Assembly: GCF_033115175.1 (NCBI RefSeq)
Contig: NC_084827.1
Coordinates: 148,235,701 to 148,299,700, forward strand
Length of the DNA: 64,000 nt
From: Lepus europaeus
Taxonomy: Eukaryota > Chordata > Mammalia > Lagomorpha > Leporidae
Direction of reading: 5' to 3'
Below the pieces are notes generated by a model, which did not search any database, was not told the origin of the DNA, and saw nothing but the letters and a program-made list of their open reading frames with translations. Below are positions 12,290 to 23,150 of this stretch, in pieces. The position numbers were made by a program, and so were the translations under genes. How positions within the stretch are numbered: the first letter of the stretch is position 1; every line of letters begins with the position of its first letter.

Positions 12290-13250
12290 TGGTTTAAATC
12301 CACATGCTGATGGTCTCCAATTGATATTTTCTTATAGGCTTCTCTGAATTCCATATGCAACTGCCTATTTAACATCTTAACATGGATGTTAGATAGGAAT
12401 CTCAGCTTACATTAAAAACTGAAGTCTTCCTCCTTCCTTCATTTTCTTCCTTTTTCTTTCAAGAGCTTTCCTCTCTGAGTCTTTCTACTACAGCACATGA
12501 CACATTATTTGCAATAACTAAAGCCAAAAACCTAGGTGTCATTCTTGATTCTTATAGCTGTCCAGTCCTCATCCAAGTCCTGTTAGCTTTACCTACAAAT
12601 ATACCCAGAATTTTCTTCTTTTCTGTCTTTATATCACCCACAACATAAAGCTTCCATCCCCTCTTCCTTGGACAGCCCCAATAACCTCATGGGGCTTCTC
12701 TATTCTAGCTCTTGCCCATTCCAATCCATTTTCCTCGAATAAAAGTGAGTTCTTAAAAATGTACACAGGAGCCTATAAATCAGATTAGATAACTTTCCTG
12801 CTCCAAATATTCCTATGAGTTTCTTTGGCACTTGGAACAAAATGTAAATTTGTTATGGTGGCCCAAAAGGTCCAAGAGAAGCTGGCAAAGGAATCCCCTT
12901 ACTGTTTTATTCCACTCAGTTCAGCCCCAAGAATCTGGCTTCTTTCAACTTTTGAATTGGCTGTCCACTCTGTTGTGAGTGCTCTTCCTTTCATTTAGAT
13001 AAAATTGTTGACTCATTTCCACCCCCAATATCATCACCTTGGAGAGGTCTTCCCTGCCCACTCCCTCTCCGTCACTAGTTTTCCCAATACCCTCTTGTTG
13101 AAGTAGCTCATTCAATCATTATCAAACATACTCATTTTTATTCCTGTCCCCCAGACTCGAACATAAGCTCTAAAAGGGCAGGATCTATTTATGTTGTCTT
13201 TAACATTTAGCCTGGGGCACAGTGCCTAGAATTTCCTGGTATCTCAGTGA
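12290..13250 (+). repeat. Ancient L2 LINE 3' region
   Basis: Diverged L2 sequence: a CCTAGGTGTCATTCTTGATT block (the start of the last conserved L2 ORF part), CAGATTAGATAACTTTCCTG, a TGGCTGTCCACTCTGTTGTG block, GAGGTCTTCCCTGCCCACTC, and a 3' end with CATAAGCTCTAAAAGGGCAG and GGGCACAGTGCCTAGAATTT. No reading frame survives. Sequence upstream (11900-12290) has similar composition and may belong to it. Confidence 0.7.
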
Positions 13251-14710
13251 TTCTTTGAAGACTAAATTATTTCCAAAACTATCAAATTTCTGAAAGTTTC
13301 GTAACATACTCTGCTTTTACCAAAAATCTCATAAATATATATTTCCTTCCCACTTACAATTTTTGTCTTTTTTGAGGTACCAAATTTTTTTATGATTAGG
13401 ACAAATAATACACTGATTTGTTGTTCAATAATCCATGAATTTTTATTTATTTAGAGAATTTTTATAAAATACTCAACTTTATTTGTACCATGAAATTATA
13501 CAGAAATTATTTTAATTTTAAAAACTTTCACCTTTGTTCTAGTTTATTTTTGAATGTTTTGATGAAAGAAAGTATTAAAGAATGTTTTGTCAGAGATGTA
13601 TTATTTATCTCCCAAAACTCACAACTTTAAGACAAAAAAAAAATTGAGCAGTTTAACAGTTGACAGTTTCAAAAGCCAAATTTGTAGAAGTGAGGTACAT
13701 GAATTAGCATCTTTTTCATATTCATCTATTGTGGTCAAGTATTAGGATCTTTATCCTCATTTTAAGGAAACAATTGCTCTTGTTTCATAATCATTGACTA
13801 AATCACCACTTCCAACCACTTTTTCTCCACCCTATGTCTGTTCCCATAAAATATGGTATATTTTCCCCAAAGCTTTCCTAATGCAAATCCATGCATACAT
13901 GTTGGAATTCAGATAAATAAATCCTCAGATAAATAAATCCTTACTGTATGAACCACAAGTCTCCTGCTGACCAGATGGTACATATGTAACCTATAAAGGT
14001 TCTGTGGCTTGATTTTTATTTGGAGGTTCTTAATTCACATACAAGATGCCACTGCTGTGTACTACAGGGGCAGGGCATCTTGTCTATGAATTATGAAATC
14101 AGCTGGGAAGTCTGATTGCACGTTAGTGAATGTGAGCCCATGAACATTAATCCACACTGGGCTGCAGTCAACAAAGTCCTGGCACTGGCCCAGTGCACCA
14201 GCAATGGATCACTTTTGCTGCAAGTCAGGTTCACTGAGTTGGACAAGTGTGGAAGATGGATTGCAGAGCAGCCCACACAGCTCTGGTACGATGCAAAGGA
14301 CAGTAGTGAGTTTAGCCTAAAGAAACTTGAGACAGACTCAGCAGAATGTCTCCAAGTTGATCCTGACAACTGAGAAGCTGCAGCAAATGCCAGATCTTTC
14401 TGGTATAGAGATATCATGACAGAGTGGCAGAGACATCATGAAATGGGGGTAAGAGGCAATAGAATTTCAGATCTACAAAAGCCTAAGGGTCCAGAGATAA
14501 AAGTTAGTTGATTAAGGATGTACATGATGTACACATCAGATCTAGAGGTGTGTGTGCACATGGGTGGACACATATACCTCCCAGAAATGAAACTAACTTA
14601 CTTCCACTGTTAACCCATTTTTTCAATGGTGTCATTATTTATGAAGTCCTCCATAAATCTTTGCATTTCATTTTAAAATGTACCATAAAAGTAAGGTGTG
14701 CCTTTTCTTT
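13251..14710. other. Unique DNA with an unexplained two-strand frame
   Basis: Mostly AT-rich without recognisable repeats. At 13911-13945 the unit CAGATAAATAAATCCT occurs twice in tandem. Around 14091-14417 both strands carry open frames (85 codons plus, 108 minus) in locally less AT-rich DNA. Neither resembles a protein family I recognise, and no splice-site context is convincing. Confidence 0.4.
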
Positions 14711-14711
14711 A

Positions 14712-14733
14712 ACACACACACACACACACACAC
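14712..14733. repeat. (CA)n microsatellite
   Basis: Eleven AC units, uninterrupted, immediately left of the Tigger-type MITE. Confidence 0.95.
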
Positions 14734-14735
14734 GC

Positions 14736-15073
14736 AGCTGGCCCTGCATCCAGAGGTTTTGTATCTATGAATTCAACCAATGGTGGTTATAAAAGTACTG
14801 GAGGGGGGGAGTTACATCTGTACTGAACACATAGACTTTATTCTTGTCATTGTTTTTTAAACAATACAATATAACTGCTTACAAAGCATTTACATTTTGT
14901 TAGGTGTCATACATAATCTGGAGATTATTTCAAATATATGGGGAATATGTATAGAGTATATGTAAATACTATTACATTGTACATGAGGGCCTTGAGCATC
15001 ATAGATTTTTGGTATCCTAAGAGGATCCTGGAACCAATACCCATGTCCCACATGAACACCAAGGGATGACTGT
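14736..15073 (-). mobile_element. TcMar-Tigger MITE (MER2-like)
   Basis: The element has the antisense layout of the abundant Tigger-derived MITE. It starts with CAGCTGGCCCTGCATCCAG, then GAATTCAACCAATGG. Next come an A/T-rich centre with ACAATACAATATAACTGCTTA and GGAGATTATTTCAAATATAT, then GGCCTTGAGCATCATAGATTT, GGAACCAATACCC and the end CCAAGGGATGACTG. The two ends are imperfect inverted repeats. It is non-coding and was moved in trans by a Tigger transposase. The exact subfamily name is from memory. Confidence 0.75.
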
Positions 15074-15399
15074 GTATGTATACATATGTGGTATATGCTA
15101 TTGTATATCTGCATTCAAACGTGTGTATATATTCATATTGAAGTACATGAAGACTATAAGATCAAATGTGAAGTCCTCCAACACCAACCACTTCCAAGGT
15201 GTGTTCCTGGAAGGAGACACCATGGACTAGAAGTCCCACCAACTTTTCTCTTACCTTCTTTGAAGCACTCTTCAAACTTACACCTTTTTCCAAGAAAATA
15301 GCAAGATTTGAACTCAGGTGAGTGGAGGGACCTAACCAAAACTAGACTATTATTTCTAGAGCACCATTTACTCTTAGAAAAGCTCCAATTTTTCCTAGT

Positions 15400-15830
15400 A
15401 CCAGCCACATGGAGTCCAACCTCCAACAATTCTCAACCCTCTGATCCAGCCACATTGGCTGTCTTGTTTGACCCATCCTCCATACTCACCCTGTTTCTTC
15501 TCCCTGTAGTCTTTGGCCTGGATGTTTCTCTCCCTGGTACACCATCACTTAGCACTCTGGCCCAACTTGCTCTCACCTTCTCTTTGTTTACCTATTTCCT
15601 TCCTATGCCACATTGCTCACCTCTCATCCTGCTGCCTCTATAGAGTATCCCTACTTCTCCAGCCCAGAAGATCTCTCGTTCTCTACATGTCTGTTCAGAC
15701 ACATGATTTGACATATATTGCTTTCTAATTATTGTGACAGTGTTAATCCTATCTCCTTCGATTAAAAAGAAATCTCTTGAGGATGGGGGACATTTAGCAT
15801 TTTTGTTGGCCCCATAGAATCTGATATCAT
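15400..15830 (+). repeat. Ancient L2 LINE fragment
   Basis: Pyrimidine-rich sequence with the L2 words CAGCCACATTGGCTGTCTTG, a CTCACCTTCTCTTTG region, and a 3' end AATCTCTTGAGGATGGGGGA CATTTAGCATTTTTGTTGG. The 111-codon frame at 15308-15643 lies inside it and reflects decayed L2 composition, not a gene. Confidence 0.6.
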
Positions 15831-16069
15831 CACACAGAACACTTGGAGAAACCCTGTGCCAATGCATAGGCCAGATGCACAGGAGATGGCCAGACATGGT
15901 GAGTTCACTTTTCAACTAAATATTTACCTCCCTGTTATTTTGTATGTAGAGCTAGCTTTCATATTTGGTTTTAGTTTTGGTTTATGACCCTTAATCATTC
16001 TCTTTTATGTAGTTATTAAGATAGAGATAGAATTACCTTCAGGACAATGTACCTAAACAGGCCTGGTTA

Positions 16070-16176
16070 ACTATAGTTTTTTTCTTATGTTTATTTTTAT
16101 TTATTTATTTTCTATTTTTAAAAATATGGAACACTTCACAAATTTGCACATAATCCTTGTGCAGGGGCCATGCTAA

Positions 16177-16217
<41 letters not shown>

Positions 16218-16240
16218 GAGCACTATACCTTTTTTTTTCT
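16070..16240 (-). mobile_element. U6 retroposon unit with A-rich tail
   Basis: The U6 pseudogene is followed on its own strand by an A-rich tail (T-rich 16076-16120 here). It is bracketed by an imperfect direct repeat, ACTATAGTTTTTTTCTT at 16070-16086 and ACTATACCTTTTTTTTTCT at 16222-16240. This is the signature of L1-mediated reverse transcription and insertion of a small RNA. The repeat is imperfect and low-complexity, so its exact borders are uncertain. Confidence 0.55.
16120..16223 (-). pseudogene. U6 spliceosomal RNA pseudogene (RNU6-like)
   Basis: On the minus strand the sequence begins GTGCTCGCTTCGGCAGCACA and continues through the U6 5' stem-loop and TATACTAAAATTGGAACGAT. It covers nearly the whole 106-107 nt U6 RNA and ends GTGTTCCATATTTTT. 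Functional U6 catalyses splicing within U4/U6.U5 snRNP. Here the catalytic ACAGAGA box region has lost three bases (it reads ACAGAGATTAGC, where U6 has ACAGAGAAGATTAGC). Several transitions sit in the internal stem-loop and 3' half (GATTATGTGC, TTTGTGAAGTG). No upstream snRNA promoter (PSE/TATA) is evident, so it is a dead retrocopy. Confidence 0.95.
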
Positions 16241-16325
16241 AATGCGAGTGAGAATTTTTTTAAAGATGTGTCTAAGAAATTTGGAAACAGTCTTTAGTCT
16301 TAAAAAAAAAAAAAAAAAAGAAACG

Positions 16326-16672
16326 AGAGGCCAGTGCAGCGGGTTAAAGCCCTGGCTTGAAGCGCTGGCACCCCGTATGGGCACTTGTTCCAGTCCCGGT
16401 TGCTCCACTTCCGCTCCAGCTCTCTATTATCTGCCTGGGATAGCAGAAGATGGCCCTGGGCCCCTGCACCCACGTGGGAGATCCAGAAGAAGCTCCTGGC
16501 TCCTGGCTTCAGATCGGCACAGCCCCAACTATTGCTGCCATCTGGGGAGTGAACCAGTGGATGGAAAACATCTCTGTCTCTGTCTCTTTCTGTAACTCTG
16601 GCTTTCAAATAAATAAAATCTTAAAAAAAGAAACAAAAAATAAAAAATGTAAAATAAAAAAAGAAAAACCTA
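16326..16672 (+). repeat. CSINE (older type)
   Basis: tRNA-derived lagomorph SINE: head GAGGCCAGTGCAGCGGGTTA AAGCCCTGG, B-box-like TTCCAGTCCCGG, body CTCCTGGCTCCTGGCTTCAG, CT-rich end, then AAATAAATAAAATCTT and an A-rich tail. The short repeat AAAAAGAAAC occurs on both sides. Both strands carry 100-130 codon frames here; these are SINE-borne and not genes. Confidence 0.93.
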
Positions 16673-17849
16673 AAGGCACAGCAGGTAATTAGCTCCTACC
16701 TAAGATTTGAGATCCTGTAGATTTTAACCTTAAACATTTAGTCCTTATGCCATTTTAAGAAATCATGAAATACATTCTTTTTCTCATTTTAGTGTAGAAG
16801 AGATTTTTAAAGAAAAGGGTAAATCTATTGATGTATGGCATATGGAGGTCGAGATCTTACATAGATTTTCAGCATTAAGGCAGAACAAATGGACTGCAAG
16901 ATTACAAAGAAAACAAATTCAGAGCAGTAACCTTTTGAGAACTGCCAAATTGCTGGCAAGATGAAAATGGGGTTGCATTTGAGAAATTATGCAGTGTTGT
17001 GCTTCTTGGAGAAATGTACAGCACAGAAGAGTAAATGTGTTTTCTTTCAAAATTCTATTTTTAATACTCATAATGACACCAAGTGAGGCAAATCTGACTA
17101 TATGTAGAACATCCAGTAAATGGTAAATGGTGGTGATGGTGAGGAGGTGGGAGGAATTAAAGGGAAGTGGAGGCTCTGGTGAACCAAGTGTATTTTTGAA
17201 ATATCAAACAGACACATTCAGACTGGATGCTGAAGATCACTATGCAGAGTGAGAAGAAAAGTCGACAATTTCCCCCCCCAAAAAAAAAAATCTGAAAGAA
17301 ATCACAGCAAATGGCAGGCTGGATTCTCAGCAGCGTGGAAGAAGGGAATATATGAAAGAGAATGTCTCTCTGCATATCATCAACACAGCACAATTTCCAG
17401 CATATGCTGCTCTTTTGCTTTTTCGCTTGGCAGGCTGTCTGCAACTCGTTATGGGTGGAGTTGTTCTCACATGTATGTTTCAGCCAAGTGTGATGAATGC
17501 TCAGACTGTTTTCCCTGACCTTACATGCATGAACTTTTTTTTTTCTTCCTCCTGTGCCTCGTCCTGGTGCTTGTGTTCAGATAGGGCTCCCAGACAGCTC
17601 CATGGAGGGCCATATAAGAAATGTATAGAGTAATTCTATCCAGATAAAACTGATCCATTCCTGAAATGTGCTTTCTCATTTCTTTCATTTGTTCTGTCAT
17701 CTACAAGAGAGTAAGCTAGTGAGAACATAAATCATAAGTATTATAAGATTAATAAATAAGGAAGCAAACACACTAATAAAGGCTCAATTCTGACATGTAT
17801 CACTTGTTTGAGATTTACAACAAATTATACAAATGTATTTTCCATGGTT
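16673..17849. other. Unique DNA, nothing recognised
   Basis: No repeat or gene is identified. Overlapping frames on both strands at 17157-17633 show no domain. A C-run followed by an A-run lies at 17272-17290. Confidence 0.4.
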
Positions 17850-18480
17850 ACTGTCTATCAGTTATGGGTTATCTTTGGGTCTATTTTATTTTTAAATTCT
17901 TTTTCCCACTAACGTATTTCTGAATACCGATAAAACTCACATGCTTCTTAATTTTAATACCTATGTGATGCTTTGTGTTTGCAAGAAACCATAGTTCATT
18001 TAGCTGTTTCCTTTTTGTAGAACATCTGAGTTATCAGATCTCCTCTGTTATGTATACCAGTGTAAGCTATGACTTGATCATTTTTCTCCTTAAAGTTACC
18101 TTCTGAGGTGTTTTTCTCAAACTGGAATTTCTGCCTGAAAGGGAAGCGAGTGATCATAACATAAGCCCTCAGAACCGACTTCCAAATTGCTCTCCAAAGA
18201 GCTTCCGTCAATTTGTTATGCCAATAGCCGTTGAAAGTGCATCTGTCTTCCCAGACCTCCTATAAAATTGAGCTTTCTCACATTTATTCATTTTTGCCAA
18301 TTTGAGAATGTCTTTGAAAGACTTCATGTGTGTTTCTCTAATTGCAACAAAGGTGATTTTGTTACTATTTAATGAATTTATTTCTTTTAATCTCTGTCCA
18401 TTTCTTTTGAACACTTATTAGCTTATATATTTGAAGAAACTCTTACATATTTTTACTTTTTTGGATTACTTAGGTCTTCT
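17850..18480 (-). repeat. Ancient L1M fragment
   Basis: Antisense of very old L1 sequence. The landmarks are CTTCCAAATTGCTCTCCAAA GAGCTTCCGTCAATTTGTTA, then TTTTTGCCAATTTGAGAATG and CTCTAATTGCAACAAAGG. This order matches the reverse complement of the L1 ORF2 C-terminal region as seen in old L1M subfamilies. No open frame is retained. Confidence 0.55.
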
Positions 18481-18570
18481 TGTCCATCATCCCACTGTCC
18501 CTTGGTAAACTCATATTCACAAAGTTTGTCACAGAAACAATAGACATTATGTGTTGAAAGAGTGGTTTTG

Positions 18571-18882
18571 GCTGGCGCCGCAGCTGACTAGGCTAATCCT
18601 CCGCCTGCGGCACCAGCATCCCAGGTCTAGTCCCGGTTGGGGTGCCGGATTCTGTCCCGGTTACTCCTCTTCCAGTCCAGCTTTCTGCTGTGGTCCCGGA
18701 GTGCAGTAGAGGATGGCCCAAGTGCTTGGGCCCTGCACCTGCATGGGAGACCAGGAGGAAGCACCTGGCTCCTGGCTTCAGATCGATGGAGCGCGCCGGC
18801 CGTAGCGGCCATTTGGGGGGTAAACCAATGGAAGGAAGACCTTTCTCTCTCTCTCTCTCTCTCACTGTCTAACTCTGCTTGT

Positions 18883-18914
<32 letters not shown>
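18571..18914 (+). repeat. CSINE2 (younger type)
   Basis: Starts GCTGGCGCCGCAGCTGACTA GGCTAATCCTCC, with CGCGCCGGCCGTAGCGGCC near the 3' end, (CT)n, and a long A-run ending at 18914. The duplicated word GGTTTTGG lies on both sides (18563-18570 and 18920-18927). It sits at the very start of a MIR. CpGs remain common, consistent with recent insertion. Confidence 0.96.
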
Positions 18915-18916
<2 letters not shown>

Positions 18917-18925
18917 TTTGGTTTT

Positions 18926-19140
18926 GGAGCCAGATTCCTGAATTTAAATTCAATCTCTGCCACTTTATTAGTTAGCTAACTTGAACAAGTGAATTAATGA
19001 CATTGTACCTCAATCTTCTTATCTGTAGAATGGTGATAATGGTCCCTATCCCAGAGTAGCTGTGAGGATTCAGTGAATTAATTTATGTAAAGTGCTTGAA
19101 ACAGAAGCTAGTACATAAGGTGTCAGTGTGTTTACTTACA
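18926..19140 (+). repeat. MIR SINE
   Basis: MIR core: AGCCAGATTCCTGAATTTAA ATTCAATCTCTGCCACTT, then CAATCTTCTTATCTGTAGAATGG, GTGAGGATTCAGTGAATTAA and AAAGTGCTTGAAACAG. The upstream CSINE2 appears to have landed at or in its 5' end. Confidence 0.85.
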
Positions 19141-19457
19141 ATTGCAAATTTACTTTTGATTTTAAGTTTGCAATTTCTTTTTTCATTCTGTGACTTTTTA
19201 GTATTTATTTGACTATATAAATATATCCGAATGCCCTATTATTGCTAGGAGAAGTATTGCTTTACAGCATCTCTGATTTAGAATGTTTTGCTATCACAGT
19301 ATGACCTCAAATACAAGTGATATTCAAAACATCTACCATTGCTTTGAAATGAACCAAAATATTTAATAATTGACAATAATCAACCATAACAAGTTACTAA
19401 TAGAATAGAGCCCAATGTATCCGAACCTGATAGCAACCCATAAGAATATAATAGCTA

Positions 19458-20596
19458 GATCCAAATGCCATAAGGGCTGACTCTGAGGCCAGAGTGCTGT
19501 TTAGGGCATTTGCCATTCTATGACTCTGCTGTGTATCCTACTTCCCATGTAGGATCATTCTCTCCTTTTTAATTTTATCAATTATTATTTGCTGACACTG
19601 GTCTTATTTATGTAATCCCTTTGACACTTAATCCTATCTTTTTGATCAATTATGAACTTCAACTGATCACTTTGACTAGTGAAATGGCATTGGTACATGC
19701 CACCTTGATGGGATTGGATTAGAATCCCCTGGCACGTTTCTATCTCTACCATTAGGGGTAAGCCCGAGTGAGCATGTGCTGAACTGTACATCTCCTCCCA
19801 CTCTTATTCCCACCACTATATTTAACAGGGAGCACTTTTCAGTTAATTTTAAATGCCTAAGAATAATTGTGTGTTAATTAAAGAGTTCAACCAACGGTAT
19901 TAAGTAGAACAAAAAAATACTAAAAGGAATAAAATAGTAAGCTGTTACTCAACAGTCAGGACAAAGGCATTCAGATCTGGCTAAAAAGCCCATGGAAGTT
20001 TCGCAGGCATGAAAAGCCAAAACACACTGGCAAAAAAAAAAAAAAAAAAAAAAAGACTTAAATGAAAGATCTCTGTGAGATCCCAGCGGAAAGAACGGGC
20101 CATCAAAGAAGGAGGTACCTATCTCTAAAGGAAGAAGAGAACTTCCACTTTGACTAATAAGACTTGTCTAAATAAGATCGGAGTTGGTGAACTCAAGAGG
20201 CTTCCATAGCCTTGGCAGCTCATGACAAGAGCCTCAGGTGATCACTGATGTCATGAATAAGAGTGTCAATTGTTAGATCAACAACAGGAGTCACTGTGTA
20301 CTCTGTCCTTAATGTGTTGTACTATGCAAATTAATGGTAAAACTACTACTCAAACAGTACTGTGTACTTCATGTATCTGTGTGAGTACAGTTTGAAATCT
20401 TTACTTAGTATATACTAAGTTGATCTTCTGCATATAAAGATAATTGAAAATGAATCTTGATGAAGAACAGAATGGAAGAGGGAGTGGGAGATGGGATGGT
20501 TGTGGGTGGGAGGGAGGTTATGGGGGGAAGAGCCACTATAATCAAAAAGTTATACTTTGGAAATTTATATTTTAAATAAGTTAAAAAATAAGAAAA
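19458..20596. mobile_element. L1 insertion with 5' inversion (twin priming)
   Basis: The left part (19458 to about 19966) is L1 3' UTR in antisense: compare GAGGCCAGAGTGCTGTTTAG and TGGCATTGGTACATGCCA with the minus-strand L1 at 8.4-8.9 kb. The right part (about 19967-20590) is sense: CATTCAGATCTGG, then the G-rich tract and tail. The two halves meet at adjacent L1 coordinates. A near-perfect direct repeat AAGAATA(TA)ATAGCTA flanks the unit (19442-19457 and 20597-20610). This is the product expected of twin priming during target-primed reverse transcription. An internal A-run (about 20031-20054) is an expanded version of an A-tract in the L1 3' UTR. Confidence 0.88.
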
Positions 20597-20678
20597 AAGA
20601 ATAATAGCTAAGTAGCATTCTGGAATCCAGTTAATTCTTTTCTGTACTGTTTTCCAAGTACTGGTCTACTAACATGTT

Positions 20679-21021
20679 ATTTTTTTTTCCAAAGATTTAT
20701 TTATTTGAAATTAGAGTTACACAGAGAGGAGAGGCAGAGTGAGACAGAGAGGGAGAGAGAGAAGTCTTCCATCAGCTGGTTCACTCCCCAACTGGCCACA
20801 CGGCTGGAGCTATGCCGATTCAAAGCCAGGAGCCAAGAGCTTCCTCCAAGTCTCTCACAAGGATGCAGGGGCCCAAGGACTTGGGCCATCTTTCACTGCT
20901 TTCTTAGGCCAAAGCAGAGAGATACATTGGAAGTGGAGCAGTCAGAACTCAAACCGGTGCCCATATGGGATGTCAGCATTGCAGGTGGCGGCTTTACCTG
21001 CTACACCACAGTGCTGGTGCC
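20679..21021 (-). repeat. CSINE
   Basis: Antisense C-repeat: T-run, AAGATTTATTTATTTGAAAT, GAGAGG tract, CATCAGCTGGTTCACTCCCC, and a head ending in CTACACCACAGTGCTGGTGC. A 10-bp target-site duplication CTAACATGTT flanks it at 20669-20678 and 21022-21031. The 99-106 codon frames across it are SINE-borne. Confidence 0.95.
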
Positions 21022-21039
21022 CTAACATGTTTTTATAGG

Positions 21040-21345
21040 GTGGGAATTTGACAAAGCAGTTAAGTAGCCACTTGGGATGCCTGCATCCCATATCTGAGTA
21101 TCTGGTTCGAGTTGCCAGATCCTCTGTTTCCCATCCAGCTTCCTAATAATGTACACCCTGGGAGACAGCAGACGATGGCTGAAATATTTAAGTCCCTGTC
21201 ACCCATGTGAATTGAGTTCCTGGCTCCTAGCTTCAGTCTGGCCCAGTTGTGACTGCCATAGGTATGTGGGGAGTGAATTCTGCAAATGAAGATCTATTTC
21301 TGCCTTTCAAACAAAATGAAAATATATGAAAATTGAAAAACAAAT
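21040..21345 (+). repeat. CSINE (old, diverged)
   Basis: Diverged C-repeat in sense: CCTGCATCCCATATCTGAGT, GGTTCGAGTT (B box), CCATCCAGCTTCCTAATAATG, GACTGCCATA and GGGGAGTGAATTCTGCAAATG, ending TGCCTTTCAAACAAAATG. The tail is eroded. Confidence 0.85.
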
Positions 21346-22322
21346 AAAATCCCCATATTTTTAGCAGTAAATTCCTTCTGGAGCATGATTCTACTTATGA
21401 TTTGCAATATGATCCTTTCTTCTTTCAGTAAGGATATTTAGGTGGTTCAATGGTGTTTAAAACACTTGTTTCTTTTTTTACCTTTTACCTCTAGTTTTTC
21501 AAAATATCTATCATTAAGTACTATACTAAATGTTAAATAAATACTTCCAGGAATAAGCAAAGTTGTGGAAACCTCCAATGGAATATTTAATGTATACAAG
21601 CCATTTAAACTACACAATGTAGATTCATATATTATATTCACAACGTCAATGTTTGTAAAATGTGAGAAAGACATCCCTAAGCCCTTTTTCCTCCCACACA
21701 TTATTATCATAAACATTAAGATGTTTGTAAGCCCCTGGCTGTTTAGAATGAATTGTTTGGTTGCATTGTATAGGCATACCTACAGTCTGATCAACCAAAA
21801 GCACATTGACAAGCAAAAAACACATATTCCACCAATCACTATTAACAGAATTCAGTCATTACAAGTGCCTACACCATTGATATTAGCAATTATTTTCTCT
21901 GGTAAGTGAAGGAATAATTGCAAGTTGTTCCTTTGGCTTATGTACAGTTCATACCCTCATTACTTTTCCATCTCTTAGATCTTACATTTCTGTAACTGTT
22001 GTCATACTTGCTGTGTGTTGCTGGCATGGTGTTTGGAAAAAGTCAAATCAAAAGCAAACTGAATTTACAAATCATTTTAACAAAGTCTAGGGCCATATAT
22101 TATGAAGAATGATTTTTTCATCATATTTTCTCTATTCTATCCCTTCCTTTTTGACTTCTAATTGCTATAATTCACTTTGTCCATATTTCCCTAACACTTC
22201 TGAATCTAACTACAGGTAATACAGTGTGGGTCATATTGTTAGAGGAGTTCTGAGAAGCAATCTAATTAAGACAGCACATGATGGGTGAGATCAGATACTA
22301 CCTGGAAAAGTCACCTTAAGAT

Positions 22323-22336
22323 TATATATATATGTG

Positions 22337-22391
<55 letters not shown>
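22323..22391. repeat. Compound (TA)n(CA)n(TA)n microsatellite
   Basis: Alternating purine-pyrimidine tract of about 69 bp. TATATATATGTGTATATATA is followed by about twelve CA units and then about eleven TA units. It is capable of alternative DNA structures (cruciform at the TA arms, Z-form in CA). It has no coding content. Confidence 0.95.
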
Positions 22392-22619
22392 TCAGGCAGA
22401 GAGAAGAAAGACCAAGCCTTGGCATTGACTTACCAATGGGATTAAACTATTCTAAGAAAATATGTGCCAACCCTGAGGGATCAGCGGCTTTGAAGTCCAG
22501 AAAATGATTGCGAGAAGCAACATTTTCAGAATCCTAGAAAGTCATTTGGGAGGATGGCCCTGAGATCAGTGTGAATGTGTACTTGATGCATTCTCAAGGA
22601 ACGGAGAGAATTTGGTAAA

Positions 22620-23150
22620 AAGCAGGGGTTAAGCAGCCTGTGTTCAAATCCCAGTTACACTATTTACAAGTGATTTTATGCAAATTACTAAACCCCTTTA
22701 GACTTCTCATCTTTTTTCTGAAAAACGATTTATTTAAAGATCTGAGTTAGAGAGATCTTCCATCTGCTGCCTCACTCGCCAAATGGCTGAAATGACCAGT
22801 GCTGTGCCAGAACAAAGCCAGGAGATTCATCTGGGCCTCCCTTGTGGGGATCAAGTACTTGGGTCTTATTCTGTTGTCTTCCCAAGTGAATTAACAGGGA
22901 GCTGGATCAGAAGTGGAGCATCCAGGACTTGAATTAGCACTCATAAGGGATGCTGGTGTCCTAGGCAGCACCTTCACCCACAGCATCACGACACCTGCCC
23001 ATGTTTCTCATCTTAAAATGTGTATGATGATAATAATAGTGAGTGGCCTCATGGATAATGAAATCTGTTATTAAGTAACAACATTTAAAGCACTCTCTAT
23101 CACATAATGGCTACACAAGTTGATAGTGTGTAAAGCTTGTAAAATGTGCC
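22620..23150 (+). repeat. MIR SINE split by a CSINE
   Basis: The 5' half lies at 22620-22713 (GGGGTTAAGCAGCCTGTGTT CAAATCCCAGTTACAC, TTATGCAAATTACTAAACCCC). The 3' half lies at 23005-23150 (CTCATCTTAAAATGTGTATG ATGATAATAATAGTG, then AACATTTAAAGCACTC). The interruption is a CSINE with a duplicated TTCTCATCTT. Confidence 0.75.
22714..23004 (-). repeat. CSINE inserted in a MIR
   Basis: Antisense C-repeat: AACGATTTATTTAAAGATCT, CCATCTGCTGCCTCACTCGCC, GGAGCTGGATCAGAAGTGGAG and GGGATGCTGGTGTCCTAGGC. The 10-bp direct repeat TTCTCATCTT at 22704-22713 and 23005-23014 is the target-site duplication and belongs to the MIR core. Confidence 0.92.

Noticed and set aside
13911..13945. CRISPR-like or structured short direct repeat
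   Set aside because: Only two 16-17 base units without spacers in vertebrate DNA; ordinary slippage.
14116..14373. Candidate exon or small protein gene
   Set aside because: No known domain, no convincing splice sites and an equally long frame on the other strand. It is kept only as a low-interest observation.
16203..16692. 130- and 102-codon frames
   Set aside because: They start in the U6 pseudogene or flank and cross a CSINE. No protein similarity recognised.
18571..18650. tRNA-like head with A- and B-box words in CSINEs
   Set aside because: These are SINE heads derived from a tRNA gene. They lack a foldable cloverleaf and acceptor stem, so no tRNA genes are called.
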